A stretch of DNA of 53,350 bases from CAMBRQ01 sp945870325 (GTDB taxonomy: Bacteria; Bacillota; Clostridia; Lachnospirales; Lachnospiraceae): contig NZ_JBNPMC010000025.1 of the NCBI RefSeq assembly GCF_050313795.1, positions 1 to 53,350 on the forward strand, written 5' to 3'. Position 1 is the stretch's first letter. Each line of letters begins with the position of its first letter. The notes beneath the pieces are model-generated. The model searched no databases and had not been told where the DNA came from. It saw only the letters and a list, made by a program, of their open reading frames with translations. The position numbers and the translations under genes were made by a program. Below are positions 18,055-26,424 of the stretch, piece by piece.

Positions 18055-18225
18055 GTTCAATGGCAGGTCTCCTGGCTTACAGAAGTTACCGCCAAGCCGC
18101 CTTCCCGTTTCCAGTGACTGAAGAGTCTTCCCCTTCATTGCTTGGCTAATCTGCTCACAGTGACAAGTTCGCTCAGGATTCTCACCTGATTCCCTTTTCA
18201 TCAGTTGTACTGACACCGATTGAAT
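18055..18225 (-). ncRNA. Cobalamin riboswitch upstream of cbiK
   Basis: On the minus strand the core reads AAGGGAATCAGGTGAGAATCC, then GAGCGAACTTGTCACTGT, and ends in a classic B12 box GCCAGGAGACCTGCC (18062-18076). These are the conserved segments of the cobalamin aptamer. Together with the terminator at 17883-17911 it should switch off cbiK when cobalamin is plentiful. About 140 bases between the B12 box and the terminator hold further hairpins, which could be the antiterminator. Confidence 0.93.
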
Positions 18226-18298
18226 CTATTTAATTTGATATATCATTTCTTAACTATTATAACACATCCCCGATACATGTAAATGCAGATCAGGATTT

Positions 18299-18886
18299 TT
18301 ACTGTGGCTGAGGATCAGACACAGATACCTTATGATCGTACCACTTGTCCTTTTTCCCAAGCAGAGCTACGTCGAATTCTTCACCAATCGCCGGAACAGG
18401 AATGTCGAACCCATAGACTTCCTCGTTCATTCCGTCACTGTAGGTCACCGTATCTGTTGTCGGCTCAAGAATATTGGCTCCATCTTTCTGGGCATCTTCT
18501 GCTGTTCCTACAAACAGGTTAATGATGTTCTTAGATACCAGACTGACATGGATGCTCATCTCACCATTTTCAACCGTCAGAACACCTTTGCCTTCATTCG
18601 CCTCATTCACATGGAACATGCTGCTGTCCGTATCGAACTTGGCACTGTATACTCCATCCGCCAGTTCTACACCTGCTCCTTCTGATTCCGACGCATCTTC
18701 CGTTCCAGGTGCCTCTCCAGATTCTGACGCATCTTCATCATCGGATGATCCATCAGCCGAATCTTCCGATACGGCATCAGAAGAACCGCCATCTGAGTTA
18801 CCAGTGGATGCATCCTTGCCACAGCCAGCGAGCATAGTACAGATCAGTACGGCTACACATAAGATAGATACCATTTTCTGTTTCAT
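18299..18886 (-). CDS. NEAT-like surface lipoprotein of the corrinoid locus
   Basis: A 195-residue lipoprotein: signal peptide with lipobox MLAGC, a long Ser/Asp/Glu-rich tether (about 25-75), then one beta-rich domain that resembles NEAT haem-binding domains (DGVYSAKFDTDSSMFHVNEA, followed by GVLTVENGEMSIHVSLVS). The ATG at 18886 has AAGGAGG seven bases upstream. It is followed by the riboswitch-controlled cbiK gene and preceded by a second NEAT-like gene. By context I infer that it binds a tetrapyrrole or corrinoid outside the cell. The NEAT assignment rests on pattern only; the usual YxxxY haem motif is not obvious. Confidence 0.75.
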   Translation of the reverse strand: MKQKMVSILCVAVLICTMLAGCGKDASTGNSDGGSSDAVSEDSADGSSDDEDASESGEAPGTEDASESEGAGVELADGVYSAKFDTDSSMFHVNEANEGKGVLTVENGEMSIHVSLVSKNIINLFVGTAEDAQKDGANILEPTTDTVTYSDGMNEEVYGFDIPVPAIGEEFDVALLGKKDKWYDHKVSVSDPQPQ

Positions 18887-18919
18887 ACAACTTCCTCCTT
18901 GTAACACATCTTCATAATT

Positions 18920-19438
18920 CTAATTATAGATATATTTTTTCACAAAATAATTCAGTATTCCACCAACCACGATAATCGCGAAAGCCACACACAGAACTCT
19001 TTTCGCTGCCTCCTGTGGCATCTCTGCTTTGCTTCCTATTGAATCAGAATAGAATATCATCTGGTAGTGGATCTCAATGGGCTTTCCCATGGCTGTTGTA
19101 TCTGCAATCACTTCCATCGGTTCATCCCATCCGGGAACCGGAATCTCAAACACAGAGTTCATCCCTTCTTCGCTCTGGTTCAGGTATTTCACTCCATCCA
19201 CGATCATATAATCATAATTAGCACTACTCCACTGAATACGGGCGGTCTCCTTACCATTCTCAACCGTCAGAATCGTCGGTGAAGTGACAGATGCCTTGCC
19301 GCTTCCTCCGGATATATCTACGGTTACGGAATACTCTCCATCCTCCATGGCAGATACATGCTGCGCCGGCGCCAGGAAAAATACGGTCAGCATAAACATA
19401 AGCCCTGATATAATAGTTCTACGATATCTTTTTGTCAT
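18920..19438 (-). CDS. Membrane-anchored NEAT-like surface protein
   Basis: A 172-residue exported protein: signal peptide (1-30, ending VSAME), a beta-rich domain (about 31-130) with DGEYSVTVDISGGSGKASV and NYDYMIVDGVKYLN, and a C-terminal hydrophobic anchor (about 146-165) followed by KKYIYN. It shows the same domain pattern as the lipoprotein encoded next (a DGxY strand, then TVENG), so both probably bind related ligands on the outer face of the membrane. It is preceded by an ABC-2 type permease gene 33 bases away. Its role as a haem or corrinoid receptor is inferred from the neighbourhood. Confidence 0.72.
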   Translation of the reverse strand: MTKRYRRTIISGLMFMLTVFFLAPAQHVSAMEDGEYSVTVDISGGSGKASVTSPTILTVENGKETARIQWSSANYDYMIVDGVKYLNQSEEGMNSVFEIPVPGWDEPMEVIADTTAMGKPIEIHYQMIFYSDSIGSKAEMPQEAAKRVLCVAFAIIVVGGILNYFVKKYIYN

Positions 19439-19471
19439 ATCAACCTTTTCCTTCCATAAATAGCATCCCCG

Positions 19472-20203
19472 TTATAGATTCTGTTTCCGATACACGAACC
19501 ACAGTCCGATCATCATGAATATCACAAGATAGACCACCAGCACCAGGATTCCCACAGGATTCCAAGATTCTCCATAGGCAATGCTTCTCACCATGCCGCT
19601 GGTCTCCGACAGCGGAAGGAAACCAATCACCTCGCGGATTCCATGAGGCATATTCTCCGTAGAGAAGAAAGTGTTACACAGGAATGCCATTGGCATAATA
19701 AAATAACTTGAGAACCTCGGTACATCCGCATGATTCCTTGCCAAAAAGGACACTACCACTCCCAACGCCGAGAACACCGCGCCATTTAAAAATAAGATCA
19801 AAAAAGAGAATCCATTGAAGATCAGCCCCGTATGGATCGGCCATACCAGAAGCAGGATAATCCCTCCTGCATAGATTCCTCTTAATGACCCGGCAATAAT
19901 CTGCCCAATGATAAACTGCCACAAAGGAGTCGGTGAGATCATCACCTGATCAAATGCCTTCTCATAGAGCCTCTGAACATTCAGGTTCTGTGCGATTGCA
20001 TTGAAACTTCCATTCATAGTAGTAAGTGCCACGACTCCCGGAATCAGATAATGCAAGTAAGGCTTGCCATGTGAGACCGTCTGAATTCCCAGTCCGAATA
20101 CCAGAAGGTACATGAGCGGTGCGATCATTGCAGACAACGTAATCTTATAGAAATCCCTGCGGAATTCCACCCATTTTTCCCATAATATCGTAATGATTCC
20201 CAT
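19472..20203 (-). CDS. ABC-2 type transporter permease
   Basis: A 243-residue integral membrane protein with about six hydrophobic segments of the ABC-2/NodJ type (APLMYLLVFGLGIQ, then PGVVALTTMNGSFNAI, and PMAFLCNTFFSTENMP, a typical conserved block near the end). It pairs with the ATPase encoded 9 bases upstream. ABC-2 systems are usually exporters. Here the partner genes concern tetrapyrroles and surface NEAT-like proteins, so the cargo may be a tetrapyrrole intermediate that the extracellular CbiK would use. That cargo is inference; a general lipid or drug export role is possible. Confidence 0.88.
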   Translation of the reverse strand: MGIITILWEKWVEFRRDFYKITLSAMIAPLMYLLVFGLGIQTVSHGKPYLHYLIPGVVALTTMNGSFNAIAQNLNVQRLYEKAFDQVMISPTPLWQFIIGQIIAGSLRGIYAGGIILLLVWPIHTGLIFNGFSFLILFLNGAVFSALGVVVSFLARNHADVPRFSSYFIMPMAFLCNTFFSTENMPHGIREVIGFLPLSETSGMVRSIAYGESWNPVGILVLVVYLVIFMMIGLWFVYRKQNL

Positions 20204-20212
20204 TTTCTTCCC

Positions 20213-21049
20213 CTAACTCAATCTTTTTCCTGCCCGTTCTACAAAGACATCCTCCAAAGTGGTATCGCGCAGACTGAAACTGTAATCTGTCCGGTCTGCG
20301 AATGCCAGGGCTTCCTTCTTCTCATGGAAATAGTGCGTCACCATTCCCTCCCCAGTCGTCTCATCAATCGCAAAACTTCCAAGTTCCTGTATAAAGCCTG
20401 CCGGTGTGTTGATCTCTTCTATCTTCCCATGATTCATCATTGCCACTCTCTTACATAAGGCTTGCGCCTCTTCCATATAATGCGTCGTCAGTAGAATGGT
20501 CAGATTCTGTTCATTAAGCCTCCGAAGCAGACTCCACATCTGCCTGCGTGACAATGCATCCATTCCAGCCGTCGGTTCATCCAGCAGCAATATCTCCGGC
20601 TCAGTCAGAAGCGCACGGCACACCATCAGTTTTCGTTTCATTCCGCCGGATAGTTTGCGGACTGTCTTCTTCCTGTCATTGATCAATCCACAGAATTCCA
20701 GTAATTCTTCACTCTTTCTTCGAATCTCTTTTTTCGACATATAGTAGAGCCGCCCCTGATATTCCATGATCTCATTCATATTCATATCCTGACGCATGGA
20801 ATATTCCTGGGTGATCACACTGATCTTCCTTTTAATGTCCGCTCTGTTTCTCGTAAGCAGTTCCCCATCAATATAGATTTCTCCCTTGGTTGGCAGAAGA
20901 AGTGTGGAGAGCATTCCTATTGTTGTCGTCTTGCCAGCTCCGTTAGGACCAAGAAGCCCAAAAAACTCTCCTGTTTCAACCGTCATATTGACTGAATCTA
21001 CCGCCGTAAACTGATCGAATTGCTTGGTCAGATTCTTTAACTCTATCAT
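20213..21049 (-). CDS. ABC transporter ATP-binding protein
   Basis: A 278-residue cytosolic ATPase with Walker A GPNGAGKTTT, signature LSGGMKRKL, Walker B ILLLDEPTAGMD and H-loop TTHYMEEA. The C-terminal part (DTTLEDVFVERAGKRLS) is typical of ABC-2 exporter ATPases. The start lies one base after the cbiL stop, which suggests translational coupling. It drives the permease encoded next. Confidence 0.93.
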   Translation of the reverse strand: MIELKNLTKQFDQFTAVDSVNMTVETGEFFGLLGPNGAGKTTTIGMLSTLLLPTKGEIYIDGELLTRNRADIKRKISVITQEYSMRQDMNMNEIMEYQGRLYYMSKKEIRRKSEELLEFCGLINDRKKTVRKLSGGMKRKLMVCRALLTEPEILLLDEPTAGMDALSRRQMWSLLRRLNEQNLTILLTTHYMEEAQALCKRVAMMNHGKIEEINTPAGFIQELGSFAIDETTGEGMVTHYFHEKKEALAFADRTDYSFSLRDTTLEDVFVERAGKRLS

Positions 21050-21050
21050 A

Positions 21051-21737
21051 TTACTTGACCTCTTTGGTGATAATCAGAGAATAGTACCCTGCGGTATCCG
21101 GTATCTCATCTACATGAAAGTACACCTGCTCTTTTTCAGTTCCGCAGTTTTCCACCATAACCGCATCACGCCCGCTCTTTTTAATAATTTCCTTCACCTG
21201 TTTCATCTTACTTCCCGACTTCATCAGCACACAAGTCCCTGTAGATGGCAGATCTTCAGCCAGATTATGCACCGCCGGAAATATATGGATCTGTTCATTC
21301 CAGATGGAAAGGGGCATATTGACTCGTGCTGCTGCCGCGCAGAAGGATGGCACGCCGCTGACAAGCCGCGTCCTGAAGCCATCTTCTTCTACCATCTCTT
21401 GAATATAAGTGAATGTAGAATAGACGGTAGGATCTCCCAGCGTAAGATATACGACGTTCTTTCCTTTTTTCAGATATTCTTCCACAGTGTTTGCACCAAT
21501 TCTGTGATGCTTCTTCTGTTCTTCCTTGTCATGCGTCATCGGCATGTGAAGGGAGATTAACTGCTTATCTTTAAGTTCCGGAACCGCGCAGACGGCAATC
21601 TGGTATGCAACCGTCTCTCTCGGCTCTGCTCCCGGCAAAGCTATTATCTCATTCTCCCGAATTAATCTGACTGCCTTTAAAGTCATAAGTTCCGAATCTC
21701 CCGGACCGACTCCAACTCCATATAATATTCCTGTCAT
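21051..21737 (-). CDS. cbiL: Precorrin-2/cobalt-factor II C20-methyltransferase
   Basis: A 228-residue SAM-dependent tetrapyrrole methylase. The N-terminus GILYGVGVGPGDSELMTLKA is the classic SAM loop of the family, and NVVYLTLGDPTVYSTFTYI and RLVSGVPSFCAAAARVNMPL are the second and third blocks characteristic of CbiL/CobI. It adds a methyl group at C20 on the way to cobyrinic acid, in the cytosol. It lies between the cobA-hemD fusion and the ABC transporter genes. No other late corrin ring genes are in this window, so the rest of the pathway must lie elsewhere or be absent. Confidence 0.92.
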   Translation of the reverse strand: MTGILYGVGVGPGDSELMTLKAVRLIRENEIIALPGAEPRETVAYQIAVCAVPELKDKQLISLHMPMTHDKEEQKKHHRIGANTVEEYLKKGKNVVYLTLGDPTVYSTFTYIQEMVEEDGFRTRLVSGVPSFCAAAARVNMPLSIWNEQIHIFPAVHNLAEDLPSTGTCVLMKSGSKMKQVKEIIKKSGRDAVMVENCGTEKEQVYFHVDEIPDTAGYYSLIITKEVK

Positions 21738-21800
21738 ATCCCGTCAACCTCTTTTTTCTTATTCTCAATAACTTTCCTTGCTGCAAGATCCTCATTGTAA

Positions 21801-23291
21801 TCAGCCTTCGGAATCCTTCACTGTTTCCAGCAACGCCTGGAGCATTGCTTCCACTGTTGCCGAAACCGCGACAATTGGCTCCTTCTGAAAACACTCCCGA
21901 AAAGCATCCGCACAGATCTTCCCGATGCAGATTCCACGGGTCGTCTTTCCCATCTGGTATCCCGACCGGAAGAGCGCCTTAACACCTCCTGCACTTCCAA
22001 ACAGGATATATTCCAGTGCCTCCATCTGCCTATTATCACATACAAACTCTGTATCATACACATCAAATCGCTGATAATCCACCTGCTTTTCCAGCAATCT
22101 CTCTGTCAACAGATTGGTTCCTTGCTTCGAAGAGAACAGATAGACTTTCTCCCCTTCTTTTACCTGAAGAAGTAATTCCTCTGCCAAAGCAGGCGAAGTA
22201 TATTCCTTCGGGCAAAGATCCGGGATGAATCCATATCCTTCCAGCGCCTTTCCGGTTGCACTTCCAATCACTGCGAACTTGCAGGATGTAAATGCTCTGT
22301 GATCGATTCGCGCCTCTTTGCATCTTAGAAAGAAGTTCCGGATTCCCTGCACACTGGTAAAGACAATCCACTTATCTTTCCCATCTATGATCTCCTCCCA
22401 TGGAATAACTGCCGCCAGTTCCGTACATCTTCCTCGCATCATAGAGACAGGCTTTGCCCCGAATGGCTGTAGTCTATCCCGAAGTTTTGCCTGGAAATCA
22501 TCCGTTCCTGTCAATCCGATTCTTACATCCGAAAGCGGAAGAACAGCGTCTTTTTGAAGATCCAGAGCCACTACTTCTCCAACCACGATAACTGCCGGCG
22601 TAACAACTCCTTCTTCCCTTGCCTTCTCTGCAATATTCTCCAATGTGCCAGTTACCTTGCAGCGATGCAGAGTATTTCCACCAGATAAGATTGCAGCAGG
22701 TGTATGCTTATCTCTTCCATTCTCGATCAAAACACTTACAATCGTTCCAAGACTCTCCAGTCCCATCAAGAAGATCAGTGTCCCCTCAAGTCGTGCGAAC
22801 TGTTCCATATCCCGCCGCAGCACATCTTCTCTCGTATGGGCAGTCATAATATGAAGGCTTCTGCTCACTCCCCGGTGAGTAACCGGAATTCCCGCTTCTG
22901 CCGGAATCGCCAACGCCGAACTGATGCCCGGAACTACATTCCAGGGAATCCCATGTTCATTCAGAGCCTGTATCTCCTCACCGCCTCTTCCGAACACAAA
23001 CGGATCTCCACCCTTCAGTCTGACTACATGCTGATTCTGTCTGGCACGATCTACTAATATGCTCTGAATATCCTCCTGTTTTGCAGAAGACCTATGACTT
23101 CTCTTTCCAACATAGATCCGCTCTGCCTGCGGCGGCACCTCATGAAGCAATGTGGCGTCAATCAGATCATCATATACAACCACATCGCAGGATCTTAACA
23201 GCGCAAGTCCTTCCACTGTAATCCATTCTTTACTTCCGCAGCCTGCACCGACCAGACTGACATGCCCAATCCCAGCATTCTTATTCTTCAT
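21801..23291 (-). CDS. cobA-hemD: Uroporphyrinogen-III C-methyltransferase / uroporphyrinogen-III synthase fusion
   Basis: A 496-residue two-domain enzyme. Residues 1-245 are the SAM methylase that makes precorrin-2 (VSLVGAGCGSKEWITVEG, then VVRLKGGDPFVFGRGGEE). Residues 255-496 are HemD, which closes and flips ring D of hydroxymethylbilane (VRIGLTGTDDFQ at its start, KFAVIGSATGKALEGYG, and VYLFSSKQGTNLL). With HemC upstream it takes porphobilinogen to precorrin-2. Such fusions are usual in Clostridia. The start at 23291 has GGGAGAC just ahead. It is 75 bases after the BioY-like gene. Confidence 0.96.
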   Translation of the reverse strand: MKNKNAGIGHVSLVGAGCGSKEWITVEGLALLRSCDVVVYDDLIDATLLHEVPPQAERIYVGKRSHRSSAKQEDIQSILVDRARQNQHVVRLKGGDPFVFGRGGEEIQALNEHGIPWNVVPGISSALAIPAEAGIPVTHRGVSRSLHIMTAHTREDVLRRDMEQFARLEGTLIFLMGLESLGTIVSVLIENGRDKHTPAAILSGGNTLHRCKVTGTLENIAEKAREEGVVTPAVIVVGEVVALDLQKDAVLPLSDVRIGLTGTDDFQAKLRDRLQPFGAKPVSMMRGRCTELAAVIPWEEIIDGKDKWIVFTSVQGIRNFFLRCKEARIDHRAFTSCKFAVIGSATGKALEGYGFIPDLCPKEYTSPALAEELLLQVKEGEKVYLFSSKQGTNLLTERLLEKQVDYQRFDVYDTEFVCDNRQMEALEYILFGSAGGVKALFRSGYQMGKTTRGICIGKICADAFRECFQKEPIVAVSATVEAMLQALLETVKDSEG

Positions 23292-23366
23292 GTCTCCCTA
23301 TCTCCATACTAAGAATATAATCTCATTCCCCAAAGGACCCTCTCCTTCAATCAGCCCTTTTGCTTC

Positions 23367-23960
23367 CTATTGGTTAAGAATCAACTTTTGGAAGATGAAT
23401 CTTAACCGATTGGAAAGAATCACTGCCAACACACAGAGCAGCGCATCCTCGAATATCGTCAAAAGACAACAGTTAATCAGAACCAGTTTCCATCCTACCG
23501 GCATATGAATCACATAATTACTAATAAAGTAAAAATAGAGTATACCCACGCCATAATAGGCAACCAGACCCACAAAGGAAGTAAGCAGCATCCATAAGAA
23601 AGAAGCCTTTCTCTTTCCATCCATCATCATTCCCATCACAAATGCCGCCAGAGCGAATCCCAGCAAGAATCCAAAGGTAGGCCGGATCAGATAAGCCGGT
23701 CCACCACCTGATGCAAATACCGGCACTCCCGCCAAACCAATCATCAGATAGACACAGACACTCATTGTCGCTCTCTTCTTCCCTAACAGCATGCCTGCCA
23801 TCAGAACAAAGAACCATTGTAATGTAAAATGCATCGCATACGGTTCTACCGGTATCTCAATCCTGATAAAAGCACCAACCGCAATAAGCGCAGCAAAGAA
23901 TCCGCACAATGTCAGATCGATTGCTTTTGATGCCGTACCTTTTTCTCCAGTCTTTATCAT
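23367..23960 (-). CDS. BioY-family ECF transporter S component
   Basis: A 197-residue membrane protein with about six hydrophobic segments and the BioY pattern: GAFIRIEIPVEPYAMHFTLQ in the first third, then GVPVFASGGGPAYLIRPTFG. BioY proteins bind biotin and work with a shared ECF energising module (EcfAAT), which is not in this window. Its place between hemC and cobA-hemD, behind a cobalamin-type riboswitch, is unusual. The substrate may still be biotin, or a tetrapyrrole-related compound. It begins 16 bases after the preceding gene's stop, so it is co-transcribed. Confidence 0.88.
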   Translation of the reverse strand: MIKTGEKGTASKAIDLTLCGFFAALIAVGAFIRIEIPVEPYAMHFTLQWFFVLMAGMLLGKKRATMSVCVYLMIGLAGVPVFASGGGPAYLIRPTFGFLLGFALAAFVMGMMMDGKRKASFLWMLLTSFVGLVAYYGVGILYFYFISNYVIHMPVGWKLVLINCCLLTIFEDALLCVLAVILSNRLRFIFQKLILNQ

Positions 23961-23975
23961 AACTTTTATCCTTTC

Positions 23976-24866
23976 CTATGCCTCCTGCCATTGTCTGTGC
24001 AGTTGATCAGCCGCTTCCTTCGCAACCATAATCGGATCTTTTCCGACAGCATTTGCAAAAACAAGTTTCTCACCAGTTTCTTCGCCATACATAACCCTAA
24101 GACAGACCTCTTCTCCCTGCAGTTCACCGATTGCCCCAACAGGTACATGACATCCGCCGCCCATTAACGCCAGAAAATGTCTCTCAGCAGCAACTATTCT
24201 CATGGTCTCCTCGTCACCAAACGGCTGCAGCAATTCATGTATATCCCTTCGGTCTTCTGCTACCTCGATAGCAATCGCTCCCTGTGCCGGTGCCGGAATC
24301 ATCTCATCATAATTAAAATATCGGGTAATCCTCTCTTCCAGATGCAAGCGCTTTAATCCTGCTGCCGCAAGCACAATTCCATCCAGTTGCTGTTCTTCCA
24401 TCTTGCGGATGCGTGTCTCTACATTGCCACGGATATCTACAATCTTAAGATCTGGTCTAAGTTTAAGCAACTGGTATCTGCGACGCAGACTTCCTGTTGC
24501 TACCACTGCGCCATAAGGCAATTCTTCAAGCGTGGAAGCCTCCCTCAAGACCAGAACATCTCTTGGATCTTCCCTCTTCCATGTCTTCGCCAAAGTCAAT
24601 CCCTCCGGCAGATTTCCTGGCATGTCCTTCATGCTGTGTACAGCCAGATCAATGGTTCCATCCAGAAGCTGCTCCTCAATCTCCTTGATAAATATCCCCT
24701 TTGTTCCGATCTCCTTCATCGACACATTGGAGAACTTGTCTCCGGTAGTCTTGACAACCACCAATTCAAACTCATGCTCCGGAAAATATTCTGTTAATCT
24801 TTTTTGTACGTACTCTGCCTGCGCAAGCGCAAGTCTGGAGCCCCTCGTCCCAACCCTATATAACAT
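23976..24866 (-). CDS. hemC: Hydroxymethylbilane synthase (porphobilinogen deaminase)
   Basis: A 296-residue enzyme that joins four porphobilinogens into hydroxymethylbilane. N-terminal YRVGTRGSRLALAQ, then DLAVHSMKDMP, the arginine-rich GSLRRRYQLL, and GGCHVPVG with the cysteine that holds the dipyrromethane cofactor. I place the start at the ATG at 24866, four bases after AGAGGA, and not at an upstream start that adds 15 non-conserved residues. It is the first gene of the corrinoid locus, directly behind a riboswitch. Confidence 0.96.
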   Translation of the reverse strand: MLYRVGTRGSRLALAQAEYVQKRLTEYFPEHEFELVVVKTTGDKFSNVSMKEIGTKGIFIKEIEEQLLDGTIDLAVHSMKDMPGNLPEGLTLAKTWKREDPRDVLVLREASTLEELPYGAVVATGSLRRRYQLLKLRPDLKIVDIRGNVETRIRKMEEQQLDGIVLAAAGLKRLHLEERITRYFNYDEMIPAPAQGAIAIEVAEDRRDIHELLQPFGDEETMRIVAAERHFLALMGGGCHVPVGAIGELQGEEVCLRVMYGEETGEKLVFANAVGKDPIMVAKEAADQLHRQWQEA

Positions 24867-24912
24867 AGCATCCTCTTCTAATTTATTTTGCAAAAATGCC
24901 TGGTAACACAAA

Positions 24913-24965
24913 GGGCGCCTCTTCCAAGAAGAGTACGCCCAATAAAGATCTCCTTCCAGGAGATC
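24913..24965 (-). terminator. Tandem hairpins between riboswitch and hemC
   Basis: Two stem-loops lie between the aptamer and hemC: 24947-24965 (8-bp stem GATCTCCT/AGGAGATC) and 24913-24940 (GGGCG and CTCTTC paired with GAAGAG and CGCCC). The second is followed on the minus strand by TTTGTGTT, a weak U tract. They are the likely expression platform. Confidence 0.6.
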
Positions 24966-24984
24966 CTAAAAAACGTGTTTCTGG

Positions 24985-25110
24985 TTCCGGCAGTTACACT
25001 GTCATCTCCCGTGTATCTGACTTACCTCTCCCGATTAAAAGGATCACAGTGACCGACTCGCTGGGCCTCTCACCCAATTCCACGTTCCTTACTGAAAAGG
25101 TGGAGAATGA
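24985..25110 (-). ncRNA. Cobalamin-type riboswitch upstream of hemC
   Basis: On the minus strand the core GGGTGAGAGGCCCAGCG, then GAGTCGGTCACTGTGATCC, matches the conserved heart of cobalamin aptamers. GTAAGTCAGATACACGGG stands where the B12 box is expected but deviates from the standard AGCCAGGAGACC. I read it as a shorter or divergent cobalamin riboswitch that controls hemC through cbiL and the ABC genes. The copy before cbiK is the canonical form. Confidence 0.75.
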
Positions 25111-25167
25111 CATTTATGCAATTTTATTTAAATTCTAACAAATAATACGAAACAATACAACTATTAA

Positions 25168-26190
25168 TTAATTTTTTTCAACACTGTTCTTTATATGTTC
25201 TTTATATGCAGTCAATGCTTTCGTATACTGTAATGTATGTTCGTCCAACAGCCTCGCTGCTCCCAACGGATAATGGTCCGGCAGCATCTCCCGGTTCACT
25301 TCTGGCTCCCAGTAGAATACGCCAAGTCCCTGCTCCTTTAGTTCCGCCAATGCATCCATCGTATCCCGAATCAATTGATATGTTCCTTCTTCATCGTGAT
25401 CTTCACCGCCCACTTCTGTAATCATCACCGGCTTATGATATCTCTGATTATATTCTTTCAGGCATCCTGCCAGGAGTTCCTTATCGCTCACAGATTGGCT
25501 CCAGTAAGGATAATATGAGAATCCCAGAATATCTGTCTTTCCCTGGTTCTTGAAAAAGTTATCCAAAAACGGGATACACAGATCCCTATTCTCTCCACCG
25601 GCAAGATGTGTGATGACCTTGCATTCAGGGAAGCACTCCTTGACAGCATCATATCCTGCATTCAGGAATCCAACCAGATCTTTCGGATGTTCTGTTAGGC
25701 TGCCGTTCGGAAGCATAACGCCAGGATTGATCTCATTGCCTACCTGTACCCATTCCGGAGCAATATCATTTTCCTTCAATAACATCAGTACGTCTTTTGT
25801 ATGCTGATATACCCGTTTGGTCAGTTTCTCATAATCATCATCTTCCCATTCCTTCGGAATGTCCTGAAGTGTCGGATCTGCAAAATAATCACTGTAATGA
25901 AAATCAATCATCAGACGCATCCCCTGATCCTTCACCCGTTTTGCCATTTCCAGGACTCCAGCTGCATCACAATGTCCAAGCATACAATAGTTACTTTCTA
26001 ACGCTTTCCACCACATGCCATCCGCGGGCGGATTAACAAATACCCTTAATCTTACGGAATCTGCCCCCATATCTCTTGCCGCACGAAATGGATCCACTTT
26101 ATTTCCTTCATAATCTATCCAGCAAAATCCCTTCTCCTCTAACTGGCTTACCCAACTTACATCAACTCCAAATGCAAAATTCTGTATCAT
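25168..26190 (-). CDS. GH53 arabinogalactan endo-beta-1,4-galactanase
   Basis: A 340-residue glycosidase of family 53, which cuts beta-1,4-galactan side chains of pectin. Motifs: FGVDVSWVSQLEEKG at the N-terminus, SVRLRVFVNP, MRLMIDFHYSDYFADP, the acid/base glutamate in VQVGNEINPG, and the nucleophile glutamate in MITEVGGED. There is no signal peptide, so it probably acts in the cytosol on imported galacto-oligosaccharides. AGGAGGA precedes the ATG at 26190. It stands alone, divergent from the sigma-factor fusion. GH42 and GH36 enzymes for related sugars are elsewhere in the window. Confidence 0.94.
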   Translation of the reverse strand: MIQNFAFGVDVSWVSQLEEKGFCWIDYEGNKVDPFRAARDMGADSVRLRVFVNPPADGMWWKALESNYCMLGHCDAAGVLEMAKRVKDQGMRLMIDFHYSDYFADPTLQDIPKEWEDDDYEKLTKRVYQHTKDVLMLLKENDIAPEWVQVGNEINPGVMLPNGSLTEHPKDLVGFLNAGYDAVKECFPECKVITHLAGGENRDLCIPFLDNFFKNQGKTDILGFSYYPYWSQSVSDKELLAGCLKEYNQRYHKPVMITEVGGEDHDEEGTYQLIRDTMDALAELKEQGLGVFYWEPEVNREMLPDHYPLGAARLLDEHTLQYTKALTAYKEHIKNSVEKN

Positions 26191-26345
26191 TTTCTGTCCT
26201 CCTATATAATCATCTTATAGTTATTATCTTGTATTATTGATAATTTTATATATTTTTGCACATATCTGCAATATCTGAAATAGATTATTTCTATAATTTT
26301 TGTCTCAACCTTCAAAAGAATACCATAGGCCATAATTATCATTTT

Positions 26346-26359
26346 GGTTAATTTTAACC
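26346..26359. promoter_or_regulatory. Palindrome upstream of the membrane sigma factor
   Basis: GGTTAA-TT-TTAACC is a perfect 6-bp inverted repeat with a 2-base centre, 66 bases before the start at 26425 in the divergent region with the GH53 gene. It may be an operator; no regulator is tied to it. Confidence 0.35.
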
Positions 26360-26424
26360 TTGTTGCCAAGCCCCTGACTTCATGATATCCTTGAATGAAA
26401 TATTGTTTTAAAGGATGCTATTCT

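Noticed and set aside
18920..19438. Sortase-anchored protein
   Set aside because: There is no LPxTG motif; the C-terminus is a plain membrane anchor with a basic tail.
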